DNA of 64,000 nt from assembly GCA_027422505.1 (NCBI GenBank), contig JAPQWV010000758.1, forward strand, positions 124,001 to 188,000, read 5' to 3'. The notes under the pieces are model-generated. The model was given only the letters and a program-made list of their open reading frames with translations. It was not told the DNA's origin and did no database searches. Positions 20,945 through 32,120 of this stretch are shown here, piece after piece; the stretch's first letter is position 1, and every line of letters starts with the position of its first letter. The DNA is from Craterostigma plantagineum. Taxonomy: Eukaryota; Streptophyta; Magnoliopsida; Lamiales; Linderniaceae. The position numbers and the translations under genes were made by a program.

Positions 20945-21314
20945 CTTCATTCTTCAACTATTGTATTATTTTCCTCCTTTGTAGTAAGGAAATTATCTTC
21001 ACGGTCTTGTTGAGATAAATAATTATCCCACCGACCTTTCAACTGACCAGTTAAACCAGCAACTAGCATTTGAGCAATAGTTTTATCGGTATTACCTTGA
21101 GTTTTACAAATTGTACTATATATCATCATCCTATGAACCATACCAAAAGTTTGTCTTTCAGTATAGCCGTCTAAATTCCATTCATAGATACAATGACCAT
21201 TATATGAATTATTAATAGTAAGATCATGTTCTTCAATTAGAACATCTTGAGGAGTTGGTCTAGGGTAATAATATTTAGTTACTACACCAAGATGCCCTAA
21301 TACTCTAATCATGG
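20945..21314 (-). pseudogene. Pararetroviral coat-region-like fragment
   Basis: A 121-aa minus-strand frame from ATG at 21312 contains CIYEWNLDG and LVAGLTGQLKGRWDNYL, which I associate with the coat-protein part of plant pararetrovirus polyproteins. It is truncated at the junction with the protease piece. The start of this frame is duplicated at 22719-22871. Assignment is from recalled family resemblance only. Confidence 0.55.
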
Positions 21315-21552
21315 TTTTATATCATTTTTTATAAATATATTAATATGAAGTATATATTTTATTAAAAAATTATAAAACGATTGAAAGAATTAAATTTTGG
21401 ATAAAGGTTGTAATAAAATTTGATTTCGATTAATTCAGATTCGGCTCTTGGCAAAGCCCGTGTTGCCGAAAGATAGGCTTTTGAGGGCGATGGCTGTTAC
21501 CGATTGAATTAATCAAATGAAGATTTTATCATGTAAAATCCTTGTATCCGAC
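21161..21552 (-). repeat. Pararetroviral repeat, copy 1
   Basis: About 390 bp nearly identical to 22719-23107: the beginning of the coat-like frame plus upstream non-coding sequence (GGCTCTTGGCAAAGCCCGTG). A third, inverted piece lies at 20500-20580. Copies in both directions show the integrant is rearranged. Confidence 0.75.
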
Positions 21553-21639
21553 GATTTAATTCTAACAATCCCAAAAATAATATTTTATTTTCGGATTAAT
21601 GGTATATAGGCTGGAATACCTTGCGTAGCCGTTATGGGA

Positions 21640-22620
21640 CCAGACTGTTTACAGCCTGATAACTGGTTCGATAGGTTTTGGAAGGTTTACCAGAGAGTTT
21701 TATAGCAGCTCTAAGATATGGTAGAAATCTTGACTGGAAACAATCCCTTATGGGATAATTCAGTCTAGCTTGGCTCATAGTCCAATATATTTTAATGTTT
21801 ATCCAAATCTCCAATTATCATTGACCGATGTCAATATATTGGATGCTTTAACAAAATGTCTGATCTTATCTTTCATCTTTTAAAGTTCCTTTTGTGATAT
21901 TATCAATGGCATCTTCAAAAGATAATAAATCATCATCCTCGAAATGGGTCTTGAGCTTCTTGGCAAAAGTCTTCGTCTTAAGTTCCCATAGACACATCGG
22001 TCATATCAATTCCAAAATTTTTTCCAAGGTCCTTTTTAATTTCTTCCATATATTCGACAAGAATTTGTTCTTCGATAATTTTCCTTTCTGTATATTTAAT
22101 CTTCTTGAAAGGATTTCAAATGGGCTAAGAGATTCTCGTTGCTATCTTCTCTCGATTTGATCTTTGTAATGAGCATCCTTTTCTTTGATTTTAGCAATTG
22201 TTTGATGTCCTTCATATTCCCCTTGTCCGTCTATTCGGATCATTTTCTTCCAGAAGTTTGTATAAAAAATTCTCCATAAACAAGGTATATTTTGTTGGTT
22301 ATGACCAACTTCAGGAGCCCATTTATTATTATGTCGGGCCTCTATTAGAGCTGGCAAAACTTTCACCCACTCATTATATAATTCTGAGCATGGTTCTTTA
22401 AGAATATTAACTGTGGCTCCATAAGATAACCACCAATTATAAACCAAGTAGGAATTTCCTGCTTGTAGACATCTGCACATATCTTGATCCACCAAGAATG
22501 CTTTCTTTTAATATTTTCATATAAGAAAACTCTATGAAAAGCTTGAATATAATCCCAATAATTAAATTTGACTGGAACCTTTAATTCTGGATGGAAATAT
22601 TCCTTATCCTTCATTGGGTG
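21640..22620 (-). pseudogene. Pararetroviral structural-region fragment, decayed
   Basis: Minus-strand homology runs from 22614 through a frameshift near 22400 (HSWWIKICADVYKQEIPTWF, then WVKVLPALIEARHNN, LWRIFYTNFWKKMIRIDG) and continues with stops to about 21860. The Trp/Lys-rich pattern fits the same viral polyprotein as the neighbouring fragments, but I cannot name the domain securely. Confidence 0.45.
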
Positions 22621-22718
22621 AATTGCCCAAGATTCAGGAGATATAATCCTCTTAATGATCTTACTGAAGTTAATTATATAATGAGTGGATCAATGCATTT
22701 TTATATTGAGTACAGTAT

Positions 22719-23107
22719 TATAGCCGTCTAAATTCCATTCATAGATACAATGACCATTATATGAATTATTAATAGTAAGATCATGTTCTTCAATTAGAAC
22801 ATCTTGAGGAGTTGGTCTAGGGTAATATTATTTAGTTACTATACCAAGATGCCCTAATACTCTAATCATGGTTTTATATCATTTTTGATAAATATATTAA
22901 TATGAAGTATATATTTTATTAAAAAATTATAAAACGATTGAAAGAATTAAATTTTGGATAAAGGTTGTAATAAAATTTGATTTTGATTAATTCTGATTCG
23001 GCTCTTGGCAAAGCCCGTGTTGCCGAAAGATAGGCGTTTGAGGGCGATGGCTGCTACCGATTGAATTAATCAAATGAAGACTTTATCATGTAAAAATCCT
23101 TGTATCC
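22719..23107 (-). repeat. Pararetroviral repeat, copy 2
   Basis: Direct repeat of 21161-21552. The coding part breaks off at 22719 where copy 1 continues. Confidence 0.75.
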
Positions 23108-23400
23108 GACGATTAATGGTGTATAGGCTGGAATACCTTGCGTAGCCGTTATGGGATCAGACTGTTTACAGACTGATAACTGGTTCGATAGGTTTAACAA
23201 CGCCATGTACCATTTTTCATCTTTAATTTTGATGTTTGGTATATCGGTCGAACTACCTTCAAACGAGAGTCCGATCATGTATAAAGGCTTGACTACCTTA
23301 GGTCCGAATGGGATCAATCTGTTTACAGTTTGATAACAGGACTAAATTGGTTAAACAAAGCCAAGTACCATTATCAAGGTTTGATAGGTGGATATTGTCA
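23066..23400 (-). pseudogene. Pararetroviral leader/ORF fragment, function unknown
   Basis: An 83-aa minus-strand frame (MIPFGPKVVKPLYMIG, QGIPAYTPLIVGYKDF) follows on from the repeated non-coding sequence. The same ATACCTTGCGTAGCCGTTAT string also occurs near 21620, again showing duplication. It could be the N-terminal movement/capsid region of the virus, but I do not recognise it firmly. Confidence 0.35.
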
Positions 23401-23786
23401 CGTACTGATCATTACCTTTATTTTTGTATAGTTTTCCAATTTTAATAAAGATCCTAAACAATATGGTATCATATATATCGTCAAAGGTCCTATGTGTATA
23501 AGGTTCGCGAACTTGATGTAAAGGTGCACTGCAAACTTCAATTCTTAGTAGTATTATATTCAATACGAAAACTTTAATCCCTATAATGCCAAAATTTCCT
23601 AGTTTATATATGTTTATGTATGAAGTTCATAGTAAATTGGTCCCCACGACAACTCCTATGTGTTATGTGTTAGACTTATTTTCATTAATCATTGTACTTG
23701 TATCTATTATACCACCGTAATATGTCTTAGAGCAACACGTAGGCTTCCTAGCCAATTTATTATATATATATGTATATAGTAATGTT

Positions 23787-23991
23787 ATGGTGCTTACCTT
23801 GCGTGGGCACCTTCGTGAGCACCAACCACATCAACGCGCCAAATCGTCATTCGAAGGGATTTTTTATTGATCTATAACCTACACATTGTATTAGTGAACC
23901 TGTCGGGGGTTGATTTGACATGTTGACGTAGCACAAAAAATGCCACACAACAGGTGCCCACGGATGGTGCTCACGCGAGGTGAGTACCAAA
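23787..23991. mobile_element. Small MITE in T2 3' LTR
   Basis: About 205 bp with terminal inverted repeats of roughly 37 bp. The left end reads TGGTGCTTACCTTGCGTGG and the right end, reverse complemented, TGGTACTCACCTCGCGTGA. It lies in a TA-rich microsatellite and is absent from the matching place in the other LTR (36750-36780). No coding. The superfamily is unclear because the target duplication is hidden in AT repeats. Confidence 0.7.
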
Positions 23992-24267
23992 ATATTTTTG
24001 TATATATATATGTGTGTGTGTAAAAATTAAAAAGTTAGTCTCCATGAAAACTTTATATAGCCCACAACTTCATTTTACTTAATATTCCAATCTAAAACTT
24101 TTTATTAATAATGTTTTCCTAGTTACTTATTTTCATGCTTACATCTTACATTTACCATAGGCAAATATTAATACCATCTATATACATGATAAAATTAATT
24201 ATGCGAATGCATGAATTGAGAATGCATGAAATGATATACAGTTTCAGTTAGGTTTCTGTTCCTGACA

Positions 24268-24286
24268 ACCTCCCCCTCTTAAAAAG
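24268..24286 (-). other. T2 polypurine tract
   Basis: The minus strand reads TTTTTAAGAGGGGGAGGT just before the LTR start TGTCAGG. Confidence 0.8.
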
Positions 24287-24289
24287 AAT

Positions 24290-25700
24290 TTCGACCTCGA
24301 AATTTCGTACCCGTGTTAGTGAACAACCATGGGTACCGCATTTTCATATTCTCTACTGTTTGCCATGTAGCTTCCCGAAGCGAATGATTCTTCCATTTCA
24401 CTTTTACCATCAGAATCGTTTTGTTCCGTAATTGCTTGTCAACATATTCGAAGACTTCTGCCGGTTCTTCTACATAACTGAGACCTCAGAAACATTTATC
24501 GGTTCCTCAAGTAGAACGTGAGTGGGGTCTGATCTATATCGCCGTAACATACTGACATGGAAGACGTTGTGCATCTATGATAATTCAGGTGGCAGCGCCA
24601 ATCGGTATGCTAACGGTCCGATGCTCTCAAGTACCTCATATGGCCCAATGTAACGTGGGCTCAATTTTCCTTTCTTTCCAAATCGTAAGACTACTTTCCA
24701 TGGAGATACTCGTAAAAACACTTTTTCTCCAACTTTGTATTCAATTTCTCGTCTGTGTTGGTCTATATAACTCTTTTATCTGTCTTGGGCTGCTTTTAGT
24801 CAACTCTTGACTACTTTAATCTTTTCCACCGTATCCTGAATCAAGTCTGGTCCTTCCAATACTTGTTTTCCTTCCAGATCCCAAGAGATTGTGTTTCGAC
24901 ATTTTCGACCGTATAAAGCTTCGTACAGTGCCATTTCGATACTTGAATGGTATTGATTGTTATAGGCAACTTCCATAAGTGCTATATAATCATCCCATGG
25001 TCCTTTGAATTCGATTACACATGCCCTAAGCATATCTTCCAACGTCTGTATCGTTCTTTCTGACTGACAGTCTGTTTGTGGATGAAATGTCGTACTAAAA
25101 TGCAATTTAGTTCCGAGCGCTTCCTGTAAACTGCCCCAAAATCTGGAAGTAAATCGGGGATCCCGATCAGATACAATAGATAGGGGTACCCCATGGAGTC
25201 GAACTATTTCATTAACGTATCGTTTTGCCAAAATTCTAACGTAGAACCCCACCTAAATGGTAGAAAATGAGCTGACTTCGTAAGTCGGTCGACAATTACC
25301 CACACGACGTCATTTTTCTTAGCCGTAGGAGGAAGACCATATAGGAAATTCATCATTACACGCTCCCATTTCCTAACAGGTACGGGTAAAGGATGTAATT
25401 TACCCACGGGCGCTTGGTGTTCAGCTTTGATTTGCTGGCACGTTAAACATTTTAGGACCTACTCGGCCACGTCCTTCTTTATTCTTGGCCACGAGTAGTG
25501 AGATTTAAGGGTTCGATACATTTTCATACTGCCTGGATGCATGGCATAAGGAGCAGTGTGTGCCTCTTCTATTATTTCTTGTCGAAGATTATCGATATCA
25601 GGAACACATATGCGGCCATTTATCGTCAGGGTTCCATTCTCGTCTATCACAAAAGACTTTCCCCATCCTTGTTTCACTTTATCAGAAATCTTAGCTAGCT
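24290..25700 (-). pseudogene. T2 integrase and chromodomain-type tail
   Basis: In element order: HHCC finger (25600-25430; MHPGSMKMYRTLKSHY), core start ([25 protein letters not shown], 25350-25220), then 25252-24800 with the second catalytic Asp ([16 protein letters not shown]), the Glu-bearing motif ([15 protein letters not shown]; Gly to Cys relative to the family) and [15 protein letters not shown]. The C-terminal chromodomain-type module decays with frameshifts at 24560-24300. Better preserved than T1, but split across frames. Confidence 0.88.
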
Positions 25701-26990
25701 TTTCGTCTTTAAACTATAGTTGTCTAATTCGATCTATCATTATAGGTCGAACTACTATCGAGGCGCAAATAGCACCTGTATCATCCACTTTCATCTCTGT
25801 ATTCATCTTCCTGAGATCAATCAGATTTGACAAGGAACTAAGAGATGGTACCATACGATTTCCGACTTAGGGCATCAGCAACGATGTTGGCCTTTCAAGG
25901 GTGATACTTTATAGTACAGTCGTAATCTTTTAGTAGTTCAATCCACCGTCTCTGTCTCATGTTCAGTTCCTTCTGCCTCAACAGATATTCAGACTTTTAT
26001 GGTCAGTAAATATCTGAAATGTTGCACCGTATAAGTAGTGTCGCCATATCTTTAGTGCGAACACTACGGCTGCTAACTCTAAGTCGTGAGTTGGGAAGGA
26101 TGTCTCGTATGGTTTTACTGTCGAGATGCGTACGCCACTACTTTCCCCTATTGCATTAGCACGCACCCCAATCCTTGATAGGATGCATCACTATAGATCA
26201 CAAAATCGTCTGTTCCTGATAGGATAGTTAGCACAGGAGCTGTCGTTAGTCGTTCCTTTATTTCTTCAAAACTCATTTGAAATTCATTAGTCCACTTAAA
26301 TATAACTCCTTACGTAGTTCGTCATTGGGGCTGCTATCAATGAGAAATTCTCTACGAATCGTCGATAATATCCGGCTAATCCCAGAAACTGCGAACTTCT
26401 GCTATATTTGTAAGGCTTTCCCACCTGATCACTGCTTCAATTTTGCTGGGATCGACTTGGATACCTTTGCCTGAAACTACGTGCCCTAAAAACACTACTT
26501 GGTCTAACCAAAACTCGCACTTTGTAAGTTTCGCATATAATTTCTTTTCTCGTAAAGTCTGAGTACAATCCTCAAATGTTGTTCATGCTGCTCTTTTGAC
26601 TTGGAATATACCAATATATCGTCAATAAAGATGATCACGAACTGGTCTAAGTAGGGTCGGAAGACGTCATTCATTAAGCCATAAAGACTGCAGGAGCCAT
26701 CCGAAGGGCATAACAAGAAATTCATAATGCCCATATCTTTTTCTAAAGGCAGTCTTTGGAATATCTCCATCTGCGATCTTCAGTTGATGGTATCCTGATC
26801 TCAAATTGATTTTCAAAAAGACCCTAGAACATTGCAATTGGTCAAACAAATCGTCGATTCGGGATAACGGGTATTTATTTTTCACCGTTACTTTATTCAA
26901 TTGTCGGTAGTCTATGCATAATCTTAGTGTCCCATCCTTCTTTTGACGAAGAGAACAGGCGCTCCCCATGGCGATACACTTGGCGTATAT
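25701..26990 (-). pseudogene. pol: T2 reverse transcriptase and RNase H
   Basis: RT fingers and palm: [19 protein letters not shown] and [18 protein letters not shown] (26940-26770), then after a frameshift [18 protein letters not shown] (about 26650-26590) with both catalytic Asp residues. The NAPAVF-type region is lost to an indel near 26690. RNase H at 26166-25978 ([23 protein letters not shown]) lacks an intact first part. Non-functional. Confidence 0.88.
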
Positions 26991-26999
26991 AACCTTTAT

Positions 27000-27690
27000 C
27001 CAGTAACTCTTTCAACTATACTTTTAATTCATTCAATTCGATTGGAGCCATCCGATATGGTGGAATAGAAATTGGCGCTGTGCAAGGTTGAAGTTCAATA
27101 GTGAAATCCGTATCCCGATCGGGTGGTAATCCTGGTAATTCCTCGGGAAAGACATCAGGATATTCGCTGACTACCGGAATATCTTTTAATTTCAGTCCAC
27201 TTATTTGCATCATAACATAGGCTACAAACCCTTCACATCCTTTACTAATCATCTTAGAAGCTTCTGAGCTTGATATCCGATGTGCTGTCCGTACGCTCTT
27301 TTCTCCTTTAAATACTATATGTGTTTGATCTACAGGGATCAATTCAATTACCTTTTTGAAACAGTCAAACTTCGCCCGGTATCTTGACAACCAGTCCATG
27401 CCTAATATTACGTCCATTAAAGGAATAACGAACAAGGTTGTTCGCGTTTCTATCCTGTTACTGACAACTTTGCATTCTGGGTATAAGGTGTTTATTATAA
27501 CTATTTCTCCCGTTGGAAGTCGAACCTATAACTCATCCTCTAGGGGTTCGGGTTTATCAGGTAATAATGATGCAAATGTTCGTGATATGAATGAATGAGT
27601 GGCATCTGGATCGAATAAAACATAAGCATCAATATCACAGATAGATAATTTACCCTTAATTATGTGTGATCCCTCTTTGGCCTCCTCACG
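27000..27690 (-). pseudogene. T2 protease region and RT approach
   Basis: The active site reads FDPDATHSFIS near 27610: the conserved Gly after the catalytic Asp (present in T1) is now Asp, which would disable the enzyme. A stop interrupts the following strand near 27530. From 27435 an intact 139-aa frame covers VILGMDWLSRYRAKFD and [17 protein letters not shown] up to the RT. Confidence 0.85.
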
Positions 27691-27699
27691 AGTCATAGT

Positions 27700-28782
27700 G
27701 AAAATCCCGGCTTGTGCTGGCGGCCTATAGGCTTGGCCTCATGAGTCTCCTCTTCTAGAAACTGTGCTAAACGATCCACGGCCCCTTCCTCTTCCACGAT
27801 TTGCATAAGTTCCACTGACCCTTGATTGACCAACTGTAGGTTCCGCTCGTAATGTCGGGCAATTTCTAGCTAAATGCCCAGATTGACCACATCTGAAACA
27901 TTCGCCTGTAAGCCACCTACAGACGCCCAGATGGTTCTTTCCACAATGTTCACATGCTGGTATTGGTTGAGAAATTCCTCGTCCGACAGGTCTCAACCCG
28001 CCTGTACTACCTCTTGCAGAACTACTTAGAGTACTCATAGGTCTACGTGCATTATATGTCTTTTTCATCTTTCCACTGCATGATTTTCTCCTGGCCTTCT
28101 TTTATTACTCCAAAAATTTCTGGATTCGATCTCTAATCTTTCAGCCCGAATCGTTGCCGCTCTCAACTTTCCATAGGACTCCATATCTGAGGGCGTAATA
28201 CGATTTCTAATCGTATAACGAAGTCCTGATTCAAATCTTCAGCATTTATTCCTTTCAGAAGCAACCACGTGCAGAGCATATCGAGATAGCTGATTGAACA
28301 GCACTTCATGTTACGGACTTGTTTCCCTGTTTAAGTTCTAAAAATTCCTTTTCTTTTTGATCTTTGTAAACTTTAGGCATATAAGCATCGTTAAATTCCC
28401 TCAGAAAATCTTCCCAGGTCAGCACAGGGGATTGATTCATACTATCTGGGACAGTCTCCCACCACTCATATGCATGTCCCTGAGGGAGCGAGACTGCATA
28501 ATCGAACTTCTCTTCTGGGATCCACTGCATCATATTAAATACCCTTTCTGTTCTTTTCAACCATGTTTCTGCTTCAGCAGGATCCATCGTACCCATAAAG
28601 TCCACAACACCCATCTTTCTTAACTTGTCATATCGTCGTTCTTGGAGGATTGTCAGGGGGTGTTTGGATTCAAACTGTCTACGTGTATGCGATGAATGGG
28701 ATTCAAGTATCGGTTCACCTATTGCTCTTTGCCTATATATGCAAGAAAAGTTTAAGGGCAATCCATAACATGCACATATCAT
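27700..28782 (-). pseudogene. gag: T2 gag with CCHC knuckles
   Basis: A 158-aa frame from ATG at 28782 contains the N-terminal part missing from T1 (DFMGTMDPAEAETWLKRTER, LTWEDFLREFNDAYMP). It ends in a frameshift at 28306, and capsid homology goes on in other frames to about 28080. 28068-27739 supplies both zinc knuckles (CEHCGKNHLGVC, CFRCGQSGHLARNC) and an Arg/Gly-rich tail. The start at 28782 is reasonable: 46 bases after the LTR, following the PBS. Confidence 0.85.
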
Positions 28783-28810
28783 GCAAATGTCTATAGAACC
28801 TAAAGCCTAG

Positions 28811-28823
28811 GCTCTCATACCAC
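28811..28823 (-). other. T2 primer binding site
   Basis: The minus strand reads TGGTATGAGAGCC five bases after the LTR end. It is the iMet site with one substitution (usual TGGTATCAGAGC). Confidence 0.8.
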
Positions 28824-29457
28824 AACATGTAGCGCCCCGTTTTCCTATTACCCTTTTTACGCATCTATAAAATATTCATATAAATTTTTTCGCGATTTCC
28901 ATAACTATATCCTTTAACAAAAACGGGTGCGTACATGTGGTCTAGTTCCTTCCACAATAATGTACATATATGTACCTAATACGGACTAAAACTAGATGGG
29001 CCTGAAAAAATCAGAGAAGGCCCGTTAGGCCCATTGGAAAACATCTATACTTAGTAAATAATGATAAATGATAGAGATAGGGACCTCCGGGGACCTCCGA
29101 CAGGTTTTAGGGACCTCCAACACACTTTAGGGAGCTAATAACAGGCGCTCGGGACCTGAGGAACTACCTGACAGCCCCCAAGGACGAACAAAGCTTCCCT
29201 AATACGCCACAAGATCTTGTAAAAAGAATATCCAATGAAGATGCCACGTGTCCGATTGAGATAGGGCAGTTCCACTGCAAAGCTGCCAGCCGACCATTGT
29301 TCACTGAAAGGACTGCAGACTGTACAAAGCTGTCCTGACTGAGGGCCTACCTATATTGCGTTGTCCCAGAAGGTCCCATCCCCAGGAATCTGGGACGTAC
29401 CTTCAGGCAATATCCGAGAGCTAAGGACGTACCTTCAGGCAATGTCCAAGAGCCCCC

Positions 29458-29465
29458 TATAAAAA
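29458..29465 (+). promoter_or_regulatory. TATA box in N left LTR
   Basis: TATAAAAA follows a GC-rich block. In the right LTR the same place reads TGTAAAAA (33463), so that copy's promoter is probably damaged. Confidence 0.65.
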
Positions 29466-29708
29466 GGGGACTTCGTCATTTTCACCATACATTCACGTTT
29501 CAACACATGAAACACTTAAGAAATCTCTCTCTCTCTCACTATAGAAACACCTTTCTTTATTATAACTTCTATTCTTGAGAGAAAACATGAGGAATAGGCA
29601 GTTTGAGTGTGTAATTCATCAAAGTATAGTGAAAACAGTTTTAGAGCGCCCGTTGACGTAGGATCTGCAAAGATCCGAACCACGTAATTCCTCGTGTTAA
29701 TTTCATTT

Positions 29709-29999
29709 ACGTCTCATCATGTTCAGCACGTCCCAAACAGGTTTCCAATGTCCCAAGTAGGTCCCCAATACGCTCCAATGTCCTAAGCAGGTCCCCAATA
29801 TGCCCCAATGTCCCAAGCAGGTCCCCAAACGTCCTATTGTCCCAAACACGTCCCAGACAGGTCCCCAAATGCCCCAATGTCCTAAACACGTCCCAGACAG
29901 GTCCCCAATGTCCCAAGCAGGATACGCCCCAATGTCCCAAACAGGTCCCCAATACGTCCCAATACCCCAAACGTCCCCAACAAGTTCCAAACACGTCCC
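29709..29999 (+). repeat. LTR minisatellite (GTCCCAA / CAGGTCCCCAAT)
   Basis: Units of about 21-25 bp built from AATGTCCCAAGCAGGTCCCC and AATGTCCCAAACACGTCCCA are repeated roughly 12 times. The matching array is at 33717-34008 in the right LTR. Both strands stay open over 280 bp because the units are biased in composition, not because they encode protein. Confidence 0.8.
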
Positions 30000-30109
30000 T
30001 TTCAATTCCTTTACAAATAAGCACCTTACGCACGTAACTTTATCGATTATCCGGCTATATAAATTTCCCCACATAAAAATCTTGTTGATTGGGATAACCC
30101 CATACCAAA

Positions 30110-30126
30110 TGGCGCCGTCTTGGGAA
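30110..30126 (+). other. N primer binding site
   Basis: TGGCGCCGTCTTGGGAA starts two bases after the LTR. TGGCGCC is the usual beginning of plant Ty3 primer sites in the Athila/Tat group (tRNA-Asp-like ends), which hints at the helper lineage. Confidence 0.7.
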
Positions 30127-30366
30127 AAGAGAGTTGAAGGCGTGAGTAATTTTTACTGCTACGGTGCGAAGTTGTGCTTAACGTTTTCTATTTCTCTTTT
30201 CTTCTCCTTATTTCTACTGGGACGAGACAAAAATGCAAAAAACTGGGGGAAGAAGACCCTCTATGCCGAAGTATTTGGACTAATAACCCGCAGGAGCTGT
30301 CAAAGTGCAACTGAAGTTCCTGAGACGTAATACCATGTGCACCACCTTGACCGAGAAGAGGAAAGG

Positions 30367-30760
30367 ATGAAGACCCGGAGCTTCCCCTTCAGAACCTAAA
30401 AGCCCAGCTCCCCGCTGGCAGGAAGATCCGGAGCTCCCCCTTTGGAACCTAAAAGCCCAGCTCCGTGCTAGCAAGAAGATCCGAAGCTCCCCCTTCGGGA
30501 CCTAAAAGCCCAGCTCCACTAGCATGAAGACCCGAAGCTCCCCCCTCGGGACCTAAGAGTCCAGCTCTGCGCTAGCATTAAGACCTGAAGCTCCCCCTTT
30601 GGGACTTAAAAGCCAAGCTCCATGCTGGAAAGAAGACCCGAAGCTCTCCCTTCGGGACCTAAGAGCCCAGCTCTGCACTGGCAAGCAGACCCGGAGCTCT
30701 GCTCTGGCAAGAAGACCTGAAGCTCCACATTCAAGATCTCCCCAGCTCCGCGCTGGCACG
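30367..30760 (+). repeat. 53-bp tandem array in N
   Basis: Six clear and about two shortened units of GAAGACCCGGAGCTCCCCCT plus CCTAAAAGCCCAGCTCCGCG plus CTGGCAA. Degenerate relatives (CAGCTCCGCGCTGGCAC) continue to about 31610. The units contain AGCTCC and GGAGCT words that could pair. Frames here (30280-30873) are artefacts of the repeat. Confidence 0.8.
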
Positions 30761-32120
30761 AGGTCCGTAGGACCTATAAGACATCTCCATGTTGACGTAT
30801 GAAGATCCGCAGGAGATACAAGCAAGCTCCGCGCTGGCACGCGAAGTCCGCAGGACCTAAAAGACATCTCCACGCCAACGCTTGAAGATCAGTGAGAGAT
30901 AAAAGCCCAATTCCATGCAGGCACATGAAGATCTACGGAAGACGTCCCGTGTTGATACGGCTCTTAGCTGGAACTGCACGGCCCTCTGAATCTCATTGTC
31001 ATTTACTTTACCAATATCATTATAACTATATACATCACACTAACAACTTATATTGTTTGAAGGGCCAAATAAAAGGAACCATCCTCGTATGACATCTAGG
31101 GAAGTCCGTTGGGCATAGCCTCGACCAAGGTCTGAAGGCAGCTAAGAGGAGCCCGGGGGATCTGTGCCGGCTAGAGGCAGACAAACCCCGCGTCTTCCAG
31201 ATAGGAGCTAGCTCCATTTAAGGATCCTCCGCATTGGCACGCGAAGGTCCGTATGACCTCGAAGCGAGCTCCATACTGCCACCAATTCCGCACTAGCACC
31301 CGAAAGCCCAATCTCCTTTCCTGTAGCAAAGTCCCTAAGCTTCTGATAGGGATCTATAGCCTTAGCTACGCGCCTGCATAAAAGATCCAAAGGGCCGCAG
31401 CGCCTGAAAACCTGAGGGAGATAAAACCTGAGCTCCATGCTGGCACATAAAGCTCTGCTGGAAGACAATTCCCAGCTCCCCTCTGGCAAAGATCCGCAGG
31501 ACCTCAAAGCCCAGCTCCTCGTTGGTAATATCCGGGGGACCTAAGAGACAGCTCCGTGCTAGCGCGCAGGTCCAAATCTCCATATTTGGGACCCACAAAA
31601 CCAACTCCGCGCTGGTCTGAGGAGCGTAGTTACCACATTTACCAATTCCGCGACAATGCTGATCCACGGGAGACATCCCGCATTGATAAGGCTCTTAGCC
31701 GGAATTTCAGGGCCCTCTAAACCTTATTCTCATTTATATCATCGATACCATTATAAATACATGCATCATACTAACGACTGCTATTATTTGAAGGATGAAA
31801 TCGAGTGCCCCATAGTGGGACAATTGGGAAGTTCTTGGACCGTGGCATCAACCATGGTCGAGGAGTCTGGGGGATCTGTGCCAATCAAAGGCAGACAACC
31901 CCCACCTCCTCTAAACAGGGGCGAGTTCCATATAAGGCTCATATCCCCATAGGAGCTACATGGCAGAGGAATTCCAATTTCCAACAGAGCCCAATATTGT
32001 TCACTTGAGCAGTCGAAGGTCCGAGCCTCTGGAGACCTGGAGCCAGGGACCTCATCATTAACCAAGGACGAAGGAGCTCCGTTACTTCAAATTTTAGGCC
32101 TCCACAAGGAGCCCGGATAC
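30761..32120 (+). other. N internal non-coding sequence
   Basis: About 1.36 kb of GC-rich sequence with scattered degenerate 53-bp units and two related stretches (30945-31070 and 31672-31790, each with GCTCTTAGC-GGAA and a CATCACACTAAC or CATCATACTAAC word), suggesting an internal duplication of about 730 bp spacing. No recognisable protein. Confidence 0.6.

Larger units (their letters stand above)
20450..23474. mobile_element. Endogenous plant pararetrovirus mosaic (Caulimoviridae-like)
   Basis: About 3.0 kb sits in the T2 LTR where the other LTR has only a short TA run (36462-36470). It is bordered on the left by TATATACATATATATATG-type repeats and on the right by ATATATATCG. It contains a protease fragment on plus, coat/movement-region-like fragments on minus, and repeated non-coding parts in both orientations. 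Fragmentary, rearranged copies in TA repeats are typical of endogenous caulimovirids. No LTR is visible. Genus is uncertain; petuvirus- or florendovirus-like is a guess. Confidence 0.65.
17934..24267 (-). repeat. T2 3' LTR, carrying pararetrovirus and MITE insertions
   Basis: Element-sense ends are TGTCAGGAACAG (24267) and GGGCGCTACA (17934). It matches the other LTR along its length except for the inserts at about 20450-23474 and 23787-23991. The section 19070-19440 contains repeated TCGCGAA and TTCGCGAA palindromes. No gene belongs to the LTR itself; the short frames at 18407-18607 and 19215-19436 are chance. Confidence 0.88.
28978..30107 (+). repeat. N left LTR (1130 bp)
   Basis: It runs from TAATACGGAC (TG mutated to TA) to CCCATACCA. 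It includes a TATA box (29458) and a minisatellite (29709-29999). The overlapping Pro/Gln/Ser frames at 29703-30330 are translations of that minisatellite. Confidence 0.9.

Noticed and set aside
29703..30330. Long overlapping frames on both strands (Pro/Gln-rich and Trp/Gly-rich repeats)
   Set aside because: They translate the LTR minisatellite in several frames on both strands, and the same frames recur in the other LTR; no family or start context.
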